Of a stretch of DNA of 64,000 bases, positions 42,393-50,373 are shown piece by piece (the stretch's first letter is position 1; the number at the start of each line of letters is the position of its first letter). The position numbers were made by a program, and so were the translations under genes. The DNA lies in contig NC_013530.1 of NCBI RefSeq assembly GCF_000024965.1, positions 2,852,001-2,916,000 on the forward strand, in the 5' to 3' direction. The stretch is from Xylanimonas cellulosilytica DSM 15894. Lineage in GTDB: Bacteria; Actinomycetota; Actinomycetes; Actinomycetales; Cellulomonadaceae. The notes under the pieces are model-generated. The model did not search any database. It saw only the letters and a list, made by a program, of their open reading frames with translations, and was not told where the DNA came from.

Positions 42393-44494
42393 TCCGTCGA
42401 CGATACCGAGACGAGCTCGTTCGTGAGCCCTGGGCTGCGGCGGCGGGCGAGGCGCGACGGCCACCACATGCGGTCCCCGACGTCGAGGTTGAGCGCGGTG
42501 ACCAGCACGGACCGCACCACGATGGTGTCGAGCAGGACGCCGAACGCGACGGTGAAGCCGATCTCGGCGAAGCTCACCACCGGCAGCGTGGCCAGGGCGG
42601 CGAAGGTGCCGGCGAGCACGAGCCCGGCCGAGGTGATGACGCCACCGGTGGCCGCCAGGCCCGTGAGGGCCCCGCGCCGGGTGCCGTGCAGCAGCGACTC
42701 CTCCCGCACGCGGGACATCAGGAAGATGTTGTAGTCGATGCCCAGCGCCACGAGGAACACGAACGCGAACAGCGGCATGGACGGGTCGGCGCCCGCGAAG
42801 TCGAACACGTGCCGGAACACCAGGGCGCTGAGGCCGAGCGCGGCGCCGAAGGACAGCACCACGGTGCCGACCAGCAGCACGGGCGCCACGATCGAGCGCA
42901 GCAGCAGGGCGAGGATGATCAGCACGGCGACGAGGATCGCGGGCATGACGACGCGGTTGTCGGCGCTGGCGGCGGCGAGCACGTCGACGGTGGTCGCGGT
43001 GGACCCGCCCACCTGGGCGTCGGCTCCGGGCACGGCGTGGACGGCGTCGCGCACCCGCTCGACGGTCGCCTGGGCGGCGTCGGAGTCGGCCGCGTCCAGG
43101 AGCGTGGCCTGCACCACCGCGTCGCCGTCGACGGCGACCGGCTCGGTGACGGAGGCGGGGTCGATGCCGTCGACGCCGCGCAGCGCCGTCGCGACGTCGC
43201 CGATCGAGTCCTCGGCGGCGACGACGACCACGGGTTCCCCGGCTCCGGCCGGGAAGTGCTCGGCGAGCACCGCGGCGCCGGCGATCGACGGGCGTTCGCC
43301 GCGGAACGCCTCCTCCGCGGTCAGGCCTGTCGCCGAGAGCTGCACGACGCCGACCGACATCGCCGCGAGCACCAGCGTCGTCGTCACCCAGGTGCGGCGC
43401 GGCGCCTTGGCGATCCGGGCGCCCAGGCGCGCCCAGGCGCCGTCGGCGGTGGGCTCGGGCTGGCCGAGGCCGGGCACGCGCGGCCAGAAGACCCACCGCC
43501 CGCAGACCACGAGGAGCGCCGGCAGCAGCGTCAGCATCACGGCGACGGCGACGACGACGCCGATGGCGGCGACCGGGCCGAGGCCCGACGTCGAGGCGAG
43601 CTGCGCGAGCATCAGGCACAGCATCCCGGCGGCGACCGTCGCGCCCGACGCCACGATCGCGGGCGCGGCGCGGTGCAGCGCCACGGCCATGGCCTCGTGG
43701 CGGTCGGCGTGCCGCCGCAGCTCCTCGCGGTACCGGGCCACGAGCAGCAGCGCGTAGTCCGTGCCGGCGCCGAAGACCAGCACCGTGAGGATGCCTTGGC
43801 TCTGCGCGTTGACCTCCAGCACGCCCTCGCGGGCGAGCCACGCGATGACGGCCTGCGACACCACCAGCGCGACGCCGGCCGAGACCAGCGGCAGCACCCA
43901 CAGCACCGGGCTGCGGTACGTCAGCAGCAGGATGACGACGACGACGGTGGCGGCCGCGTAGAGCAGCGTCGACTCGATGCCGGAGAACGCCTCCGCGGAG
44001 TCCGCGGCGCCCGCGGCCGGGCCGGTGATCACGACGTCGAGGCCTGCGCTGCCGTCGCCCGTGATCGCCCGGACGGCATCGACGGCCTCGGGGGCGGCGT
44101 CCCAGCCGCCGTCGCCGAGCATGAAGGGGATGACGACCTGCAGCGCCTGGCCGTCCTGCGACGGGACGGGGCCGACCACCTCGCCGTCGACGGTGTCGAG
44201 GTCGGCGAAGGCTGCGGCGTCGGCGGTGGCCTGGGCGAGGTCCGCGGCCGTGACGCCGCCCTCGCGGACGTAGCCGACGACGGCGGTGAGCACGTCCTGC
44301 TCGCCGAACTTCTGGGCGCGGTCCATGACCTGGGTGGACTCGGCGGCCGGCGGCAGCCAGGCCTTCGCGTCGTTGGACTGGTGCTCGGAGAGGACGCCGG
44401 CGAGCGGGCTCAGCAGGGCCGCGGCGGCGAGCCAGACGGCGACGACGATCCATTTGGCGGAGCGGTGCGTGATCCAGCGGGGTAGAGCGGACAT
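42389..44494 (-). CDS. MMPL/RND-family membrane transporter
   Basis: The 701-aa protein has about 11-12 membrane helices in the MMPL arrangement: helix 1 near 13-35, a soluble porter-like loop, a helix bundle with AGTDYALLLVARYREELRRH, a second soluble loop, then a bundle with ALGIDYNIFLMSRVREE. Asp-Tyr pairs in both bundles are the proton-relay positions of this family. GGGAG precedes ATG 44494. The MarR gene just upstream on the same strand suggests drug- or lipid-responsive export. Confidence 0.92.
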   Translation of the reverse strand: MSALPRWITHRSAKWIVVAVWLAAAALLSPLAGVLSEHQSNDAKAWLPPAAESTQVMDRAQKFGEQDVLTAVVGYVREGGVTAADLAQATADAAAFADLDTVDGEVVGPVPSQDGQALQVVIPFMLGDGGWDAAPEAVDAVRAITGDGSAGLDVVITGPAAGAADSAEAFSGIESTLLYAAATVVVVILLLTYRSPVLWVLPLVSAGVALVVSQAVIAWLAREGVLEVNAQSQGILTVLVFGAGTDYALLLVARYREELRRHADRHEAMAVALHRAAPAIVASGATVAAGMLCLMLAQLASTSGLGPVAAIGVVVAVAVMLTLLPALLVVCGRWVFWPRVPGLGQPEPTADGAWARLGARIAKAPRRTWVTTTLVLAAMSVGVVQLSATGLTAEEAFRGERPSIAGAAVLAEHFPAGAGEPVVVVAAEDSIGDVATALRGVDGIDPASVTEPVAVDGDAVVQATLLDAADSDAAQATVERVRDAVHAVPGADAQVGGSTATTVDVLAAASADNRVVMPAILVAVLIILALLLRSIVAPVLLVGTVVLSFGAALGLSALVFRHVFDFAGADPSMPLFAFVFLVALGIDYNIFLMSRVREESLLHGTRRGALTGLAATGGVITSAGLVLAGTFAALATLPVVSFAEIGFTVAFGVLLDTIVVRSVLVTALNLDVGDRMWWPSRLARRRSPGLTNELVSVSSTE

Positions 44495-44529
44495 GGGGAT
44501 CTCCCGTGGCGAAGGGGTGAAGGTGATCT

Positions 44530-44550
44530 GACGCACACCCAGCGTGCGTC
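44530..44550 (-). promoter_or_regulatory. Inverted repeat upstream of the MMPL gene, possible MarR operator
   Basis: GACGCAC-N7-GTGCGTC lies 36 bp before the MMPL start. Size and position fit a MarR-type operator; there is no direct evidence. Confidence 0.45.
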
Positions 44551-44643
44551 GCGTCACTGGCCATCGGAATCAGGGGTGCCACCCACGAGAGAGGGGGGTC
44601 ACCCGGAATCCTGACCCGGCCCGCTCAGCCCTGTCCCTGACTC

Positions 44644-45138
44644 TCAGCCCCGGTCGAATCCCCGGTCGAGGCGCGGGATGTCCGCCTGGGCGGCGCTCAG
44701 CCGGTCCAGCAGGCCGCGCAGGGTCCGCTGCTCGTCGTCGTCGAGCGCCTGGCCGACGTACCGGGCGATCGCCTCCTGGTGCCGCGCACCGGCCTCGCGC
44801 TGGAGGCGGCGGCCCTCGTCGGTGAGGGCCACCAGGGTGCCGCGGGCGTCGTCGGGCGGGGTGGTGCGGGTGACCAGGCCGCGGGCGGCCATGCGCTCGG
44901 TGAGCCGGGAGACCGACGACTGGACGAGGAAGAGCCGCCCGGTGAGGTCCCGGAGCCGCAGCGCCCCGCCCGCCTGGGTGAGCACGAACAGCACGTCGTA
45001 CTCCCGCAGCGACACGTCGCCCCAGATCGGGTCCTCGGCCAGGCGTCGCAGGATCACGCCCTGCGCACGGAACAGGGCCTCCCAGGTCGCGCTCGCGCGA
45101 CGACCGGACGACGGGGTCGCTTCGACAGGCTCAACCAC
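44644..45138 (-). CDS. MarR-family transcriptional regulator with a repeat-derived start
   Basis: The 164-aa protein has the MarR winged helix: LREYDVLFVLTQAGGALRLRDLTGRL, the recognition region VQSSVSRLTERMAARGLV, and a wing with TRTTPPDDARGTLVALTDEG. The only start that keeps helix 1 is GTG 45138, which lies inside a dispersed GGTGGTTGAGCC repeat. The first residues (VVEPVEATP) are therefore repeat-encoded. It is 12 bp downstream of uppS and upstream of the MMPL transporter it may control. Confidence 0.87.
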   Translation of the reverse strand: MVEPVEATPSSGRRASATWEALFRAQGVILRRLAEDPIWGDVSLREYDVLFVLTQAGGALRLRDLTGRLFLVQSSVSRLTERMAARGLVTRTTPPDDARGTLVALTDEGRRLQREAGARHQEAIARYVGQALDDDEQRTLRGLLDRLSAAQADIPRLDRGFDRG

Positions 45139-45140
45139 CG
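45116..45140. repeat. Dispersed GGTGGTTGAGCC-type repeat at the marR start
   Basis: One copy with GTCGCTTCGACAGG then CTCAACCACCG on the plus strand. It spans the 5' end of the MarR gene. Confidence 0.85.
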
Positions 45141-45150
45141 AGAGGCGCCC

Positions 45151-45912
45151 TTATCGGCCCAGGCGGCGTTCGCGGCGCGTGAAGTCACGCAGGGCGCGCA
45201 GGAAGTCCGTGCGGCGGAAGTCGGGCCAGTACGCCTCGCAGAAGTACAGCTCGGAGTGGGCGGACTGCCACATGAGGAACCCGCCGATGCGCTGCTCGCC
45301 GCTGGTGCGGATGACCAGCTCGGGGTCGGGCTGCCCGGCCGTGTACAGGTGGTCGGCGATGTCGTCGACGTCGATGGTCTCGGCCAGCTCGGCCATCGTC
45401 GTCCCGGCCGCGGCCTGCTCGCGCAGGTACGCGCGGACGGCGTCGGCGATCTCGTGCCGGCCGCCGTAGCCGATGGCGACGTTGACCTGCAGGCCGCGGA
45501 CGCCTGCGGTGCGCTCGGCCGCCTCGCGCAGCGCGACGGCGAGGCGCTCCGGCAGCAGGTCCAGGCGCCCGACGACGCGCAGGCGCCACCGGCGGGAGTC
45601 CGCCAGGCCCCGCACGGCGTCCTCGATGATGTCGAGCAGGTCGCCGAGCTCGCCGGCCGAACGGGCCAGGTTGTCGGTGGACAGCATCCACAGCGTGACG
45701 ACCTCGATGCCGTCCGCCTCGGCCCAGCCCAGGAACTCGGCGATCTTGTCCGCGCCGCGACGGTGCCCGGTGGCCGCCGTCTCGCCGAAGGACTTCGCCC
45801 AGCGGCGGTTGCCGTCGAGGATGACCCCGACGTGCCGGGGCAGGCGGTTCGGGACGAGACTGGCGGCGAGGCGGCGCTCGTACAGCCGGTAGACCGGGTG
45901 GGGCAGTCGCAC
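45151..45912 (-). CDS. uppS: Isoprenyl (cis-prenyl) diphosphate synthase, Rv1086-like
   Basis: The 253-aa enzyme condenses isopentenyl diphosphate onto an allylic diphosphate in Z configuration, feeding lipid carriers for the cell wall. It has the diphosphate-binding VGVILDGNRRWAK (Asp33), LWMLSTDN, and the C-terminal DPELVIRTSGEQRIGGFLMWQSAHSELYF. Its place beside trhA, as Rv1086 is beside Rv1085c, suggests the short-chain Z-farnesyl type; the chain length is not proven. GTG 45912 has a TACGGT box 6 nt upstream. Confidence 0.9.
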   Translation of the reverse strand: MRLPHPVYRLYERRLAASLVPNRLPRHVGVILDGNRRWAKSFGETAATGHRRGADKIAEFLGWAEADGIEVVTLWMLSTDNLARSAGELGDLLDIIEDAVRGLADSRRWRLRVVGRLDLLPERLAVALREAAERTAGVRGLQVNVAIGYGGRHEIADAVRAYLREQAAAGTTMAELAETIDVDDIADHLYTAGQPDPELVIRTSGEQRIGGFLMWQSAHSELYFCEAYWPDFRRTDFLRALRDFTRRERRLGR

Positions 45913-45918
45913 GCGTCC

Positions 45919-45924
45919 ACCGTA
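45919..45924 (-). promoter_or_regulatory. -10 box of the cis-prenyltransferase gene (leaderless)
   Basis: TACGGT on the minus strand, exactly 6 nt before GTG 45912. Confidence 0.6.
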
Positions 45925-46030
45925 CCGGCCACCTCGGGTGATGCCCGACGGGTGATCACGCAGGTGCGCGGGATCTTCACCGCGCACCCACCACAGATCA
46001 CGACACCGCCTGGCCGTCCGTGGCTACGCT

Positions 46031-46060
46031 GTCGTAACCTACGCGAGCGTAGGTTACGAC
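46031..46060. promoter_or_regulatory. Perfect 14-bp-arm palindrome upstream of trhA
   Basis: Arms 46031-46044 and 46047-46060 with a GA centre. It starts GTCGTAACCTACGC. It lies 36 bp before the trhA start in the divergent gap with uppS, so it is more likely a TetR-type operator than a terminator. Confidence 0.6.
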
Positions 46061-46096
46061 CGACGCCCCCAGCAGGCACCCACCCGAGGAGACCCC

Positions 46097-46774
46097 GTGG
46101 CACCAGACGTCGTCACCGACGTGGTCGAGGCCGTCGCCCAGCTCAAGCCGAGGCTGCGCGGTTGGATCCACGCCGTCACCACGCCGCTCGCGCTCGCCGC
46201 CGGCATCGTGCTCATCGTCCTGTCCCCGCCCGTCGCCGGACGGGTCGCCGCCGTCGTCTTCACGCTGACCTCGCTCTCCCTGTTCGGGATGAGCGCCGTC
46301 TACCACCGCGGCCGCTGGTCCGCGAAGGTGCACGCGGTGCTGCGGCGCATCGACCACGCCAACATCTTCCTGATCATCGCGGGCACCTACACGCCGCTCG
46401 CCGTGCTGCTGCTGCCCCCGCGCACCGCGACGGTGCTGCTGGTGATCGTCTGGGGCGGGGCGCTCGCCGGCCTGCTCGCACACCTGTTCTGGATGCACGC
46501 ACCCCGCTGGGTGTACGTGCCGGTCTACGTGGCCCTCGGCTGGGTCGCCGTCGCGTACATGCAGCAGTTCGCGGCCGCGGGCGGTGCGGCCGTCGTGTGG
46601 CTGGTCATCGCCGGCGGCGTCGCCTACACGCTCGGCGCGGTCATCTACGGGACCAAGTTCCCCGACCCGTCGCCCCGCTGGTTCGGCTTCCACGAGATCT
46701 TCCACGCCCTGACCGTGGTCGGCTTCGCCTGCCACACGGTCGCGATCTTCCTCGCCGCCGTCGCCGCCCGGTAG
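46097..46774 (+). CDS. trhA: TrhA/hemolysin III family membrane protein
   Basis: The 225-aa protein has seven predicted helices and the PAQR-like motifs of the family: SAVYHRGRWS, RRIDHANIFLIIAGTYTP and FGFHEIFHALTVVGF, whose His/Asp residues bind zinc. TrhA proteins are linked to membrane energetics and fluidity rather than haemolysis. GAGGAG precedes GTG 46097. It is divergent from uppS and convergent with the nitrilase-like gene. Confidence 0.9.
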   Translation: MAPDVVTDVVEAVAQLKPRLRGWIHAVTTPLALAAGIVLIVLSPPVAGRVAAVVFTLTSLSLFGMSAVYHRGRWSAKVHAVLRRIDHANIFLIIAGTYTPLAVLLLPPRTATVLLVIVWGGALAGLLAHLFWMHAPRWVYVPVYVALGWVAVAYMQQFAAAGGAAVVWLVIAGGVAYTLGAVIYGTKFPDPSPRWFGFHEIFHALTVVGFACHTVAIFLAAVAAR

Positions 46775-46788
46775 CGCGCGCTACCGCG

Positions 46789-46821
46789 GGGCTTGCCACG
46801 GGGCTTACCGCAGGGTTTGCC
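46789..46821. repeat. 12-bp tandem, 3 copies
   Basis: GGGCTTGCC, GGGCTTACC and GGGTTTGCC at 12-bp pitch in the trhA/nitrilase convergent gap; the last copy codes for the nitrilase C-terminus. Confidence 0.55.
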
Positions 46822-47701
46822 GCGGCACGACCTCGTAGCGGCGGTTCGCCAGGGACGGGTTCGCCGCGCGCGTCCGCGCGGTCGCGGTCGGGTCCAGCGT
46901 GGCGACGGCGAGCTGCGGCGTCTCGTCCAGCTCCAGGACGACGACGCCGTCGGCGTCCACCACGAGCGAGCGCCCCGTGACCGTGCGCCCCGCCATGCCG
47001 ACGCCGACGACCGCGACCGTGTTCTCGATCGCGCGGGCGCGCAGCAGGGTGCGCCAGTGGTCGGCCTTGAGCGGGCCTGCCACCCACGCGGCCGGGTAGA
47101 GGATCGCCTGCGCCCCCGCGTCGACCACGCGCCGGGCCGCCTCCGGGAAGCGCAGGTCGTAGCAGGTCAGCACCCCGACCGTGAGGCCGCCGACGGCGAA
47201 GGTCAGCGGCGCGGCGTCCGCCGGGCCGGGCTCGAGCCGGTCCGACTCACGCGTCCCGAACGCGTCGTACAGGTGCACCTTGCGATACGCCCCCGCGAGC
47301 TCGCCCTGCGCCCCGACGGCGACGATCGCGTTCGAGGCCCGCCCGGGTGCCTCGCCCGGCAGGGTGGTCCCGGCGACGATCGCCAGCCCGTGCTCGCGCG
47401 CCAGGGCGCGCAGCAGCGACACGAACGGCCCGTCCAGCGGCTCGGCGTGCTCCGGCCCGACGCCGCGGGGCTCGAACCCGGACGCGTACTCCGGCAGCAC
47501 CACGAGGTCGGCCCCGCGCGCGGCGGCGTCCCGCACGACGGCGGTGACGGCGTCCCGGTTGGCCGCGTGATCGGCCCCGACCTCGATCTGCGCGATCGCG
47601 ACCCGGACAAGGGATTCTGGCGCGCCTGCCGGCGACGTGTCGTCGTCAGCCGCTCCGTCGTCGGCCGCCGCGCGCGCCGCGTCAGCCGCGCGCGTCACCA
47701 T
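46805..47701 (-). CDS. Carbon-nitrogen hydrolase (nitrilase superfamily)
   Basis: The 298-aa amidohydrolase has the Glu-Lys-Cys triad: Glu71 in VLPEYASG, Lys142 in YRKVHLYD and Cys181 in LTCYDLRFPE. A second conserved Glu lies in RARAIENTV. It resembles the NIT/deaminated-glutathione amidase branch by the YRKVHLYD and YDLRFPE motifs; the substrate is uncertain. The N-terminal 30 residues are Ala/Asp-rich. The start overlaps the upstream small membrane-protein gene by 20 bp, so this is part of the mca unit. Confidence 0.88.
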   Translation of the reverse strand: MVTRAADAARAAADDGAADDDTSPAGAPESLVRVAIAQIEVGADHAANRDAVTAVVRDAAARGADLVVLPEYASGFEPRGVGPEHAEPLDGPFVSLLRALAREHGLAIVAGTTLPGEAPGRASNAIVAVGAQGELAGAYRKVHLYDAFGTRESDRLEPGPADAAPLTFAVGGLTVGVLTCYDLRFPEAARRVVDAGAQAILYPAAWVAGPLKADHWRTLLRARAIENTVAVVGVGMAGRTVTGRSLVVDADGVVVLELDETPQLAVATLDPTATARTRAANPSLANRRYEVVPRQTLR

Positions 47702-48050
47702 CCCCGCCGTCCCCGCTCACGCCTCCCTGGCTCACGCGGCCCTGGCCGGCCGACGGCGCCGGCCCGGACGGGTTCCCGCCGTCGAGCACCCCGGGAGCAG
47801 TGGGCTCCGGGGCACGCACCGGAAGCTGCACCCCGCGGCCCACGCGGGCCGGTTCGGACAGCTCGAGCCCTTGGGCCTGCGCGTTGCGGGTGGCCCGGCG
47901 CAGCGAACGGGTCAGGAGCTGGAACAGGCCGACGGCGGCCAGCACCACGGCGAACGTCACGAGGAACCCCACCAGCCCGGGCGTCACCGTCGTCGTGTCG
48001 AGCTCCGCGGGCGGAGGGGCCGGGGTCGTGGCGGCCAGCAGGGCGATCAT
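47682..48050 (-). CDS. Small single-helix membrane protein downstream of mca
   Basis: The 122-aa protein has one hydrophobic helix (about 20-40, LVGFLVTFAVVLAAVGLFQLL). A basic RSLRRATRNAQAQG stretch and a Gly/Pro-rich tail follow. GGAGG lies 7-8 nt before ATG 48050 and the start overlaps the mca stop by ATGA. A similar small gene follows mca in mycobacteria (Rv1083, from memory). No function is known to me. Confidence 0.75.
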   Translation of the reverse strand: MIALLAATTPAPPPAELDTTTVTPGLVGFLVTFAVVLAAVGLFQLLTRSLRRATRNAQAQGLELSEPARVGRGVQLPVRAPEPTAPGVLDGGNPSGPAPSAGQGRVSQGGVSGDGGDGDARG

Positions 48051-48970
48051 CGGGCCACCTCCGTGCCGCGGATGCCGGCGAACAGGTCGTCCTCGTGCTC
48101 CTCGACGGGCACCCGGGTCGCGGCGAGCTCGTACTCGTCCCAGGGCCACACGTCAGCCTCGACGTCGCGGGGCACGGCGAAGAAGAAGCCCGCCGGGTCG
48201 ATCTGCGAGGCGTGCGCGATGAGCGCGGCGTCACGGGCCGCGAACCAGTCGGCCGCCGGCACCAGCGTGGTCACCTGCCGCTCGGGGATCTCGCGGGCCG
48301 TGCGCGACTCGATCCAGTCGCCGAACGGGGACTCCAGCCCCTGGCCCTCCATCGCCTCGTGCACCGCGCGCAGCCGCTTCAGCGAGAACCCGTGGTTGTA
48401 GTAGAGCTTGAGCGGCGTCCACGGCTCCGCACCGCCTTCGACCACGTAGCGCGACGGGTTCCCGGCCGCCTCCCACGCCTCCATCGACACGGTGTGGCAG
48501 TAGACGTGGTCGGGGTGCGGGTAGCCGCCCGACGGGTCGTAGGTGGTGATGACGTGCGGGCGGAACCGCCGCACCGCCTCCACCAGCGGCGCCGCGGCCT
48601 GCTCCAGGGGCACCCGCGCGAACGCGTCGTCGGGCAGCGGCGGCAGCGGGTCACCCTCGGGCAGGCCCGAGTCGACGAACCCCAGCCAGTGCTGCTGGAC
48701 GCCCAGCGCCTCGGCGGCCGCGGCCATCTCGAGGCGCCGCACCGCCCGCCGGCCCTCGATCGACTCGAACTCGTGCCCCTCGGGCACCTCGAACGTCGGG
48801 TTGAGCACGTCGCCGCGCTCACCGCCGGTGCAGGTCACCACCAGCACCTCGACACCCTCGGAGGCGTAGCGGGCGGTCGTGGCCGCACCCTTGCTCGACT
48901 CGTCGTCGGGGTGGGCGTGCACGGCCATCAGCCGCAGCCTGCCGTCCGTTCCAAGCGGGGCGTTGGTCAA
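48047..48970 (-). CDS. mca: Mycothiol S-conjugate amidase
   Basis: Mca cleaves mycothiol conjugates of electrophiles and drugs, releasing a mercapturic acid for export. The 307-aa zinc enzyme has the AHPDDESSKG motif (about 19-28), VLVVTCTGGERGD and TYDPSGGYPHPDHVYCH with the third zinc His. Start is a TTG at 48970, chosen because GGAGG lies 6 nt upstream and the domain begins at once. It implies a mycothiol-producing actinobacterium. Confidence 0.93.
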   Translation of the reverse strand: MTNAPLGTDGRLRLMAVHAHPDDESSKGAATTARYASEGVEVLVVTCTGGERGDVLNPTFEVPEGHEFESIEGRRAVRRLEMAAAAEALGVQQHWLGFVDSGLPEGDPLPPLPDDAFARVPLEQAAAPLVEAVRRFRPHVITTYDPSGGYPHPDHVYCHTVSMEAWEAAGNPSRYVVEGGAEPWTPLKLYYNHGFSLKRLRAVHEAMEGQGLESPFGDWIESRTAREIPERQVTTLVPAADWFAARDAALIAHASQIDPAGFFFAVPRDVEADVWPWDEYELAATRVPVEEHEDDLFAGIRGTEVAR

Positions 48971-49061
48971 GGCCGACCTCCATCGATCGCGGGCAACGTC
49001 ACAACGGTCCGGGCGCACCCGCGGCCCCACCGCGCCTGCGCATCGACCACAATCATGCTCC

Positions 49062-49490
49062 ATGAGCGACGACGTCCGGCCCACGCCACCCGCGGACCGC
49101 TACGGGCGCCGGCCCACGGGTCCTGCCGAGGGCCGCCCCGGCGGCCTGTCCCGCGGTGCGCGGGCAGCGATCGCCCTCGCGCTCGCCGTCGCCGTCGCGC
49201 TCACCGCCTGGTTCGCCGTCGCGGAGTACCGCCGCTCCCCCGTCGACGCCGACGTCGTCTCGTTCCGCGTGACCAGCTCGGAGGAGATCGAGATCGACTT
49301 CCAGGTGTCGCTGCCCCGGGGCACGACGGCGGTGTGCACGGTGGGCGCCCTCTCGCCGAGCTTCGCCCAGGTGGGGTCGCTCGCCGTGCCCGTGGGGCCG
49401 AGCGACACGGGCACCGTCCGGTACACGGTGACCGTCCGCACCACGCAGAGGGCCGACGCCGCGGTCATCGAAGGGTGCATTTCCGGCTAG
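49062..49490 (+). CDS. DUF4307 family membrane protein
   Basis: The 142-aa protein has a Pro/Arg-rich N-terminus, one membrane helix (about 36-57) and an extracytoplasmic beta-rich domain (VSFRVTSSEEIEIDFQVSLP, GTVRYTVTVRTTQRADAAVIEGC) with two Cys that could pair. This matches DUF4307 (Rv1081c-like), conserved between mca and greA. It is divergent from mca. The role is unknown. Confidence 0.85.
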   Translation: MSDDVRPTPPADRYGRRPTGPAEGRPGGLSRGARAAIALALAVAVALTAWFAVAEYRRSPVDADVVSFRVTSSEEIEIDFQVSLPRGTTAVCTVGALSPSFAQVGSLAVPVGPSDTGTVRYTVTVRTTQRADAAVIEGCISG

Positions 49491-49496
49491 GTGACT

Positions 49497-49527
49497 TGCC
49501 CCGGTCACCGGACCCCGGGCTAGGCTG
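49497..49527 (+). promoter_or_regulatory. Candidate greA promoter
   Basis: TTGCCC (49497-49502) and TAGGCT (49522-49527) with a 19-bp spacer. This leaves an untranslated leader of roughly 100 nt before greA. Confidence 0.4.
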
Positions 49528-49637
49528 GGGAGTTCACACGCTGTCCTGACACCAGCCGACGCGCGTGCCGACGCCGTCGGTGCGATTTCGTGCGGCCCGG
49601 AGCCAGGCCAACCGAGCACCACGAAAGGAGAGCCCAA

Positions 49638-50120
49638 GTGAGCGACACCACGGTCACCTGGCTCACCCAGGAGGCTCACGACCGGCTGAAGGCCGAGCTG
49701 GAGAACCTCTCCGGTCCCGCCCGCACCGAGATCGCCGAGCGCATCGCTGCTGCCCGCGACGAGGGGGACCTCAAGGAGAACGGCGGCTACCACGCCGCCC
49801 GCGAGGAGCAGGCCAAGAACGAGGCGCGCATCCGTGAGCTCACGGAGAAGCTGCGCACCGTCCAGGTGGGCACGCCGCCGGACGACGGCATGGTGGAGGT
49901 CGGCATGCTCGTCGACGTCCGGCTCGCCGGCGAGCCCATGACGTTCCTCCTGGGCTCCCGCGAGATCGCGGGCACCACCGACGTCGACGTCTACTCCCCC
50001 ACCTCGCCGCTGGGTGCCGCCATCGACGGCCACTCCATCGGCGACACCGTGAGCTACACCGCGCCCAACGGCAAGGAGTTCACGGTCGAGATCACGGGAG
50101 CCAAGCCCTTCCAGGGCTGA
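49638..50120 (+). CDS. greA: Transcription elongation factor GreA
   Basis: GreA stimulates RNA polymerase to cleave backtracked transcripts. The 160-aa protein has the N-terminal coiled coil with the acidic tip (AARDEGDLKENGGYHAAREEQ; Asp/Glu bind catalytic Mg) and a C-terminal FKBP-like domain ending SYTAPNGKEFTVEITGAKPF. AAAGGAG precedes GTG 49638. The order DUF4307-greA matches mycobacteria. Confidence 0.95.
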   Translation: MSDTTVTWLTQEAHDRLKAELENLSGPARTEIAERIAAARDEGDLKENGGYHAAREEQAKNEARIRELTEKLRTVQVGTPPDDGMVEVGMLVDVRLAGEPMTFLLGSREIAGTTDVDVYSPTSPLGAAIDGHSIGDTVSYTAPNGKEFTVEITGAKPFQG

Positions 50121-50133
50121 CCCCACCCTCACG

Positions 50134-50164
50134 AAGGCCCCGCCGCCCCGGGCAGCGGGGCCTT
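50134..50164 (+). terminator. greA terminator
   Basis: 10-bp arms AAGGCCCCGC (50134-50143) and GCGGGGCCTT (50155-50164), 13 nt after the stop, followed by TCGC rather than a U-run. Confidence 0.75.
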
Positions 50165-50189
50165 CGCGCACCCCGGGGTCGCGCGATCC

Positions 50190-50369
50190 CGGTGGTTGAG
50201 CCCCGTCGAAACCACCCGGCCTACCTCTGGCCGACCCCGTCGACCCCACCCGCCACCGGTGGTTGAGCCTGTCGAAACCACCTGCCGCTGTGACGTGTGG
50301 GTGGTTTCGACAAGCTCAACCACCGGATTGCGGAACGCTGTCGGGTGGTTTCGACAGGCTCAACCACCG
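50190..50369. repeat. Dispersed GGTGGTTGAGCC-type repeats, 4 copies
   Basis: Copies at 50190-50216 and 50257-50282 (plus orientation), then 50300-50325 and 50344-50369 (inverted), in the greA/ilvA convergent gap. The inner pair is joined by a TGCCGCTGTGACG spacer nearly identical to the one at 58251-58263. Confidence 0.9.
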
Positions 50370-50373
50370 GGGG

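Noticed and set aside
46031-46060. The trhA-upstream palindrome as a transcription terminator
   Set aside because: It lies between divergent promoters, so no transcript ends there.
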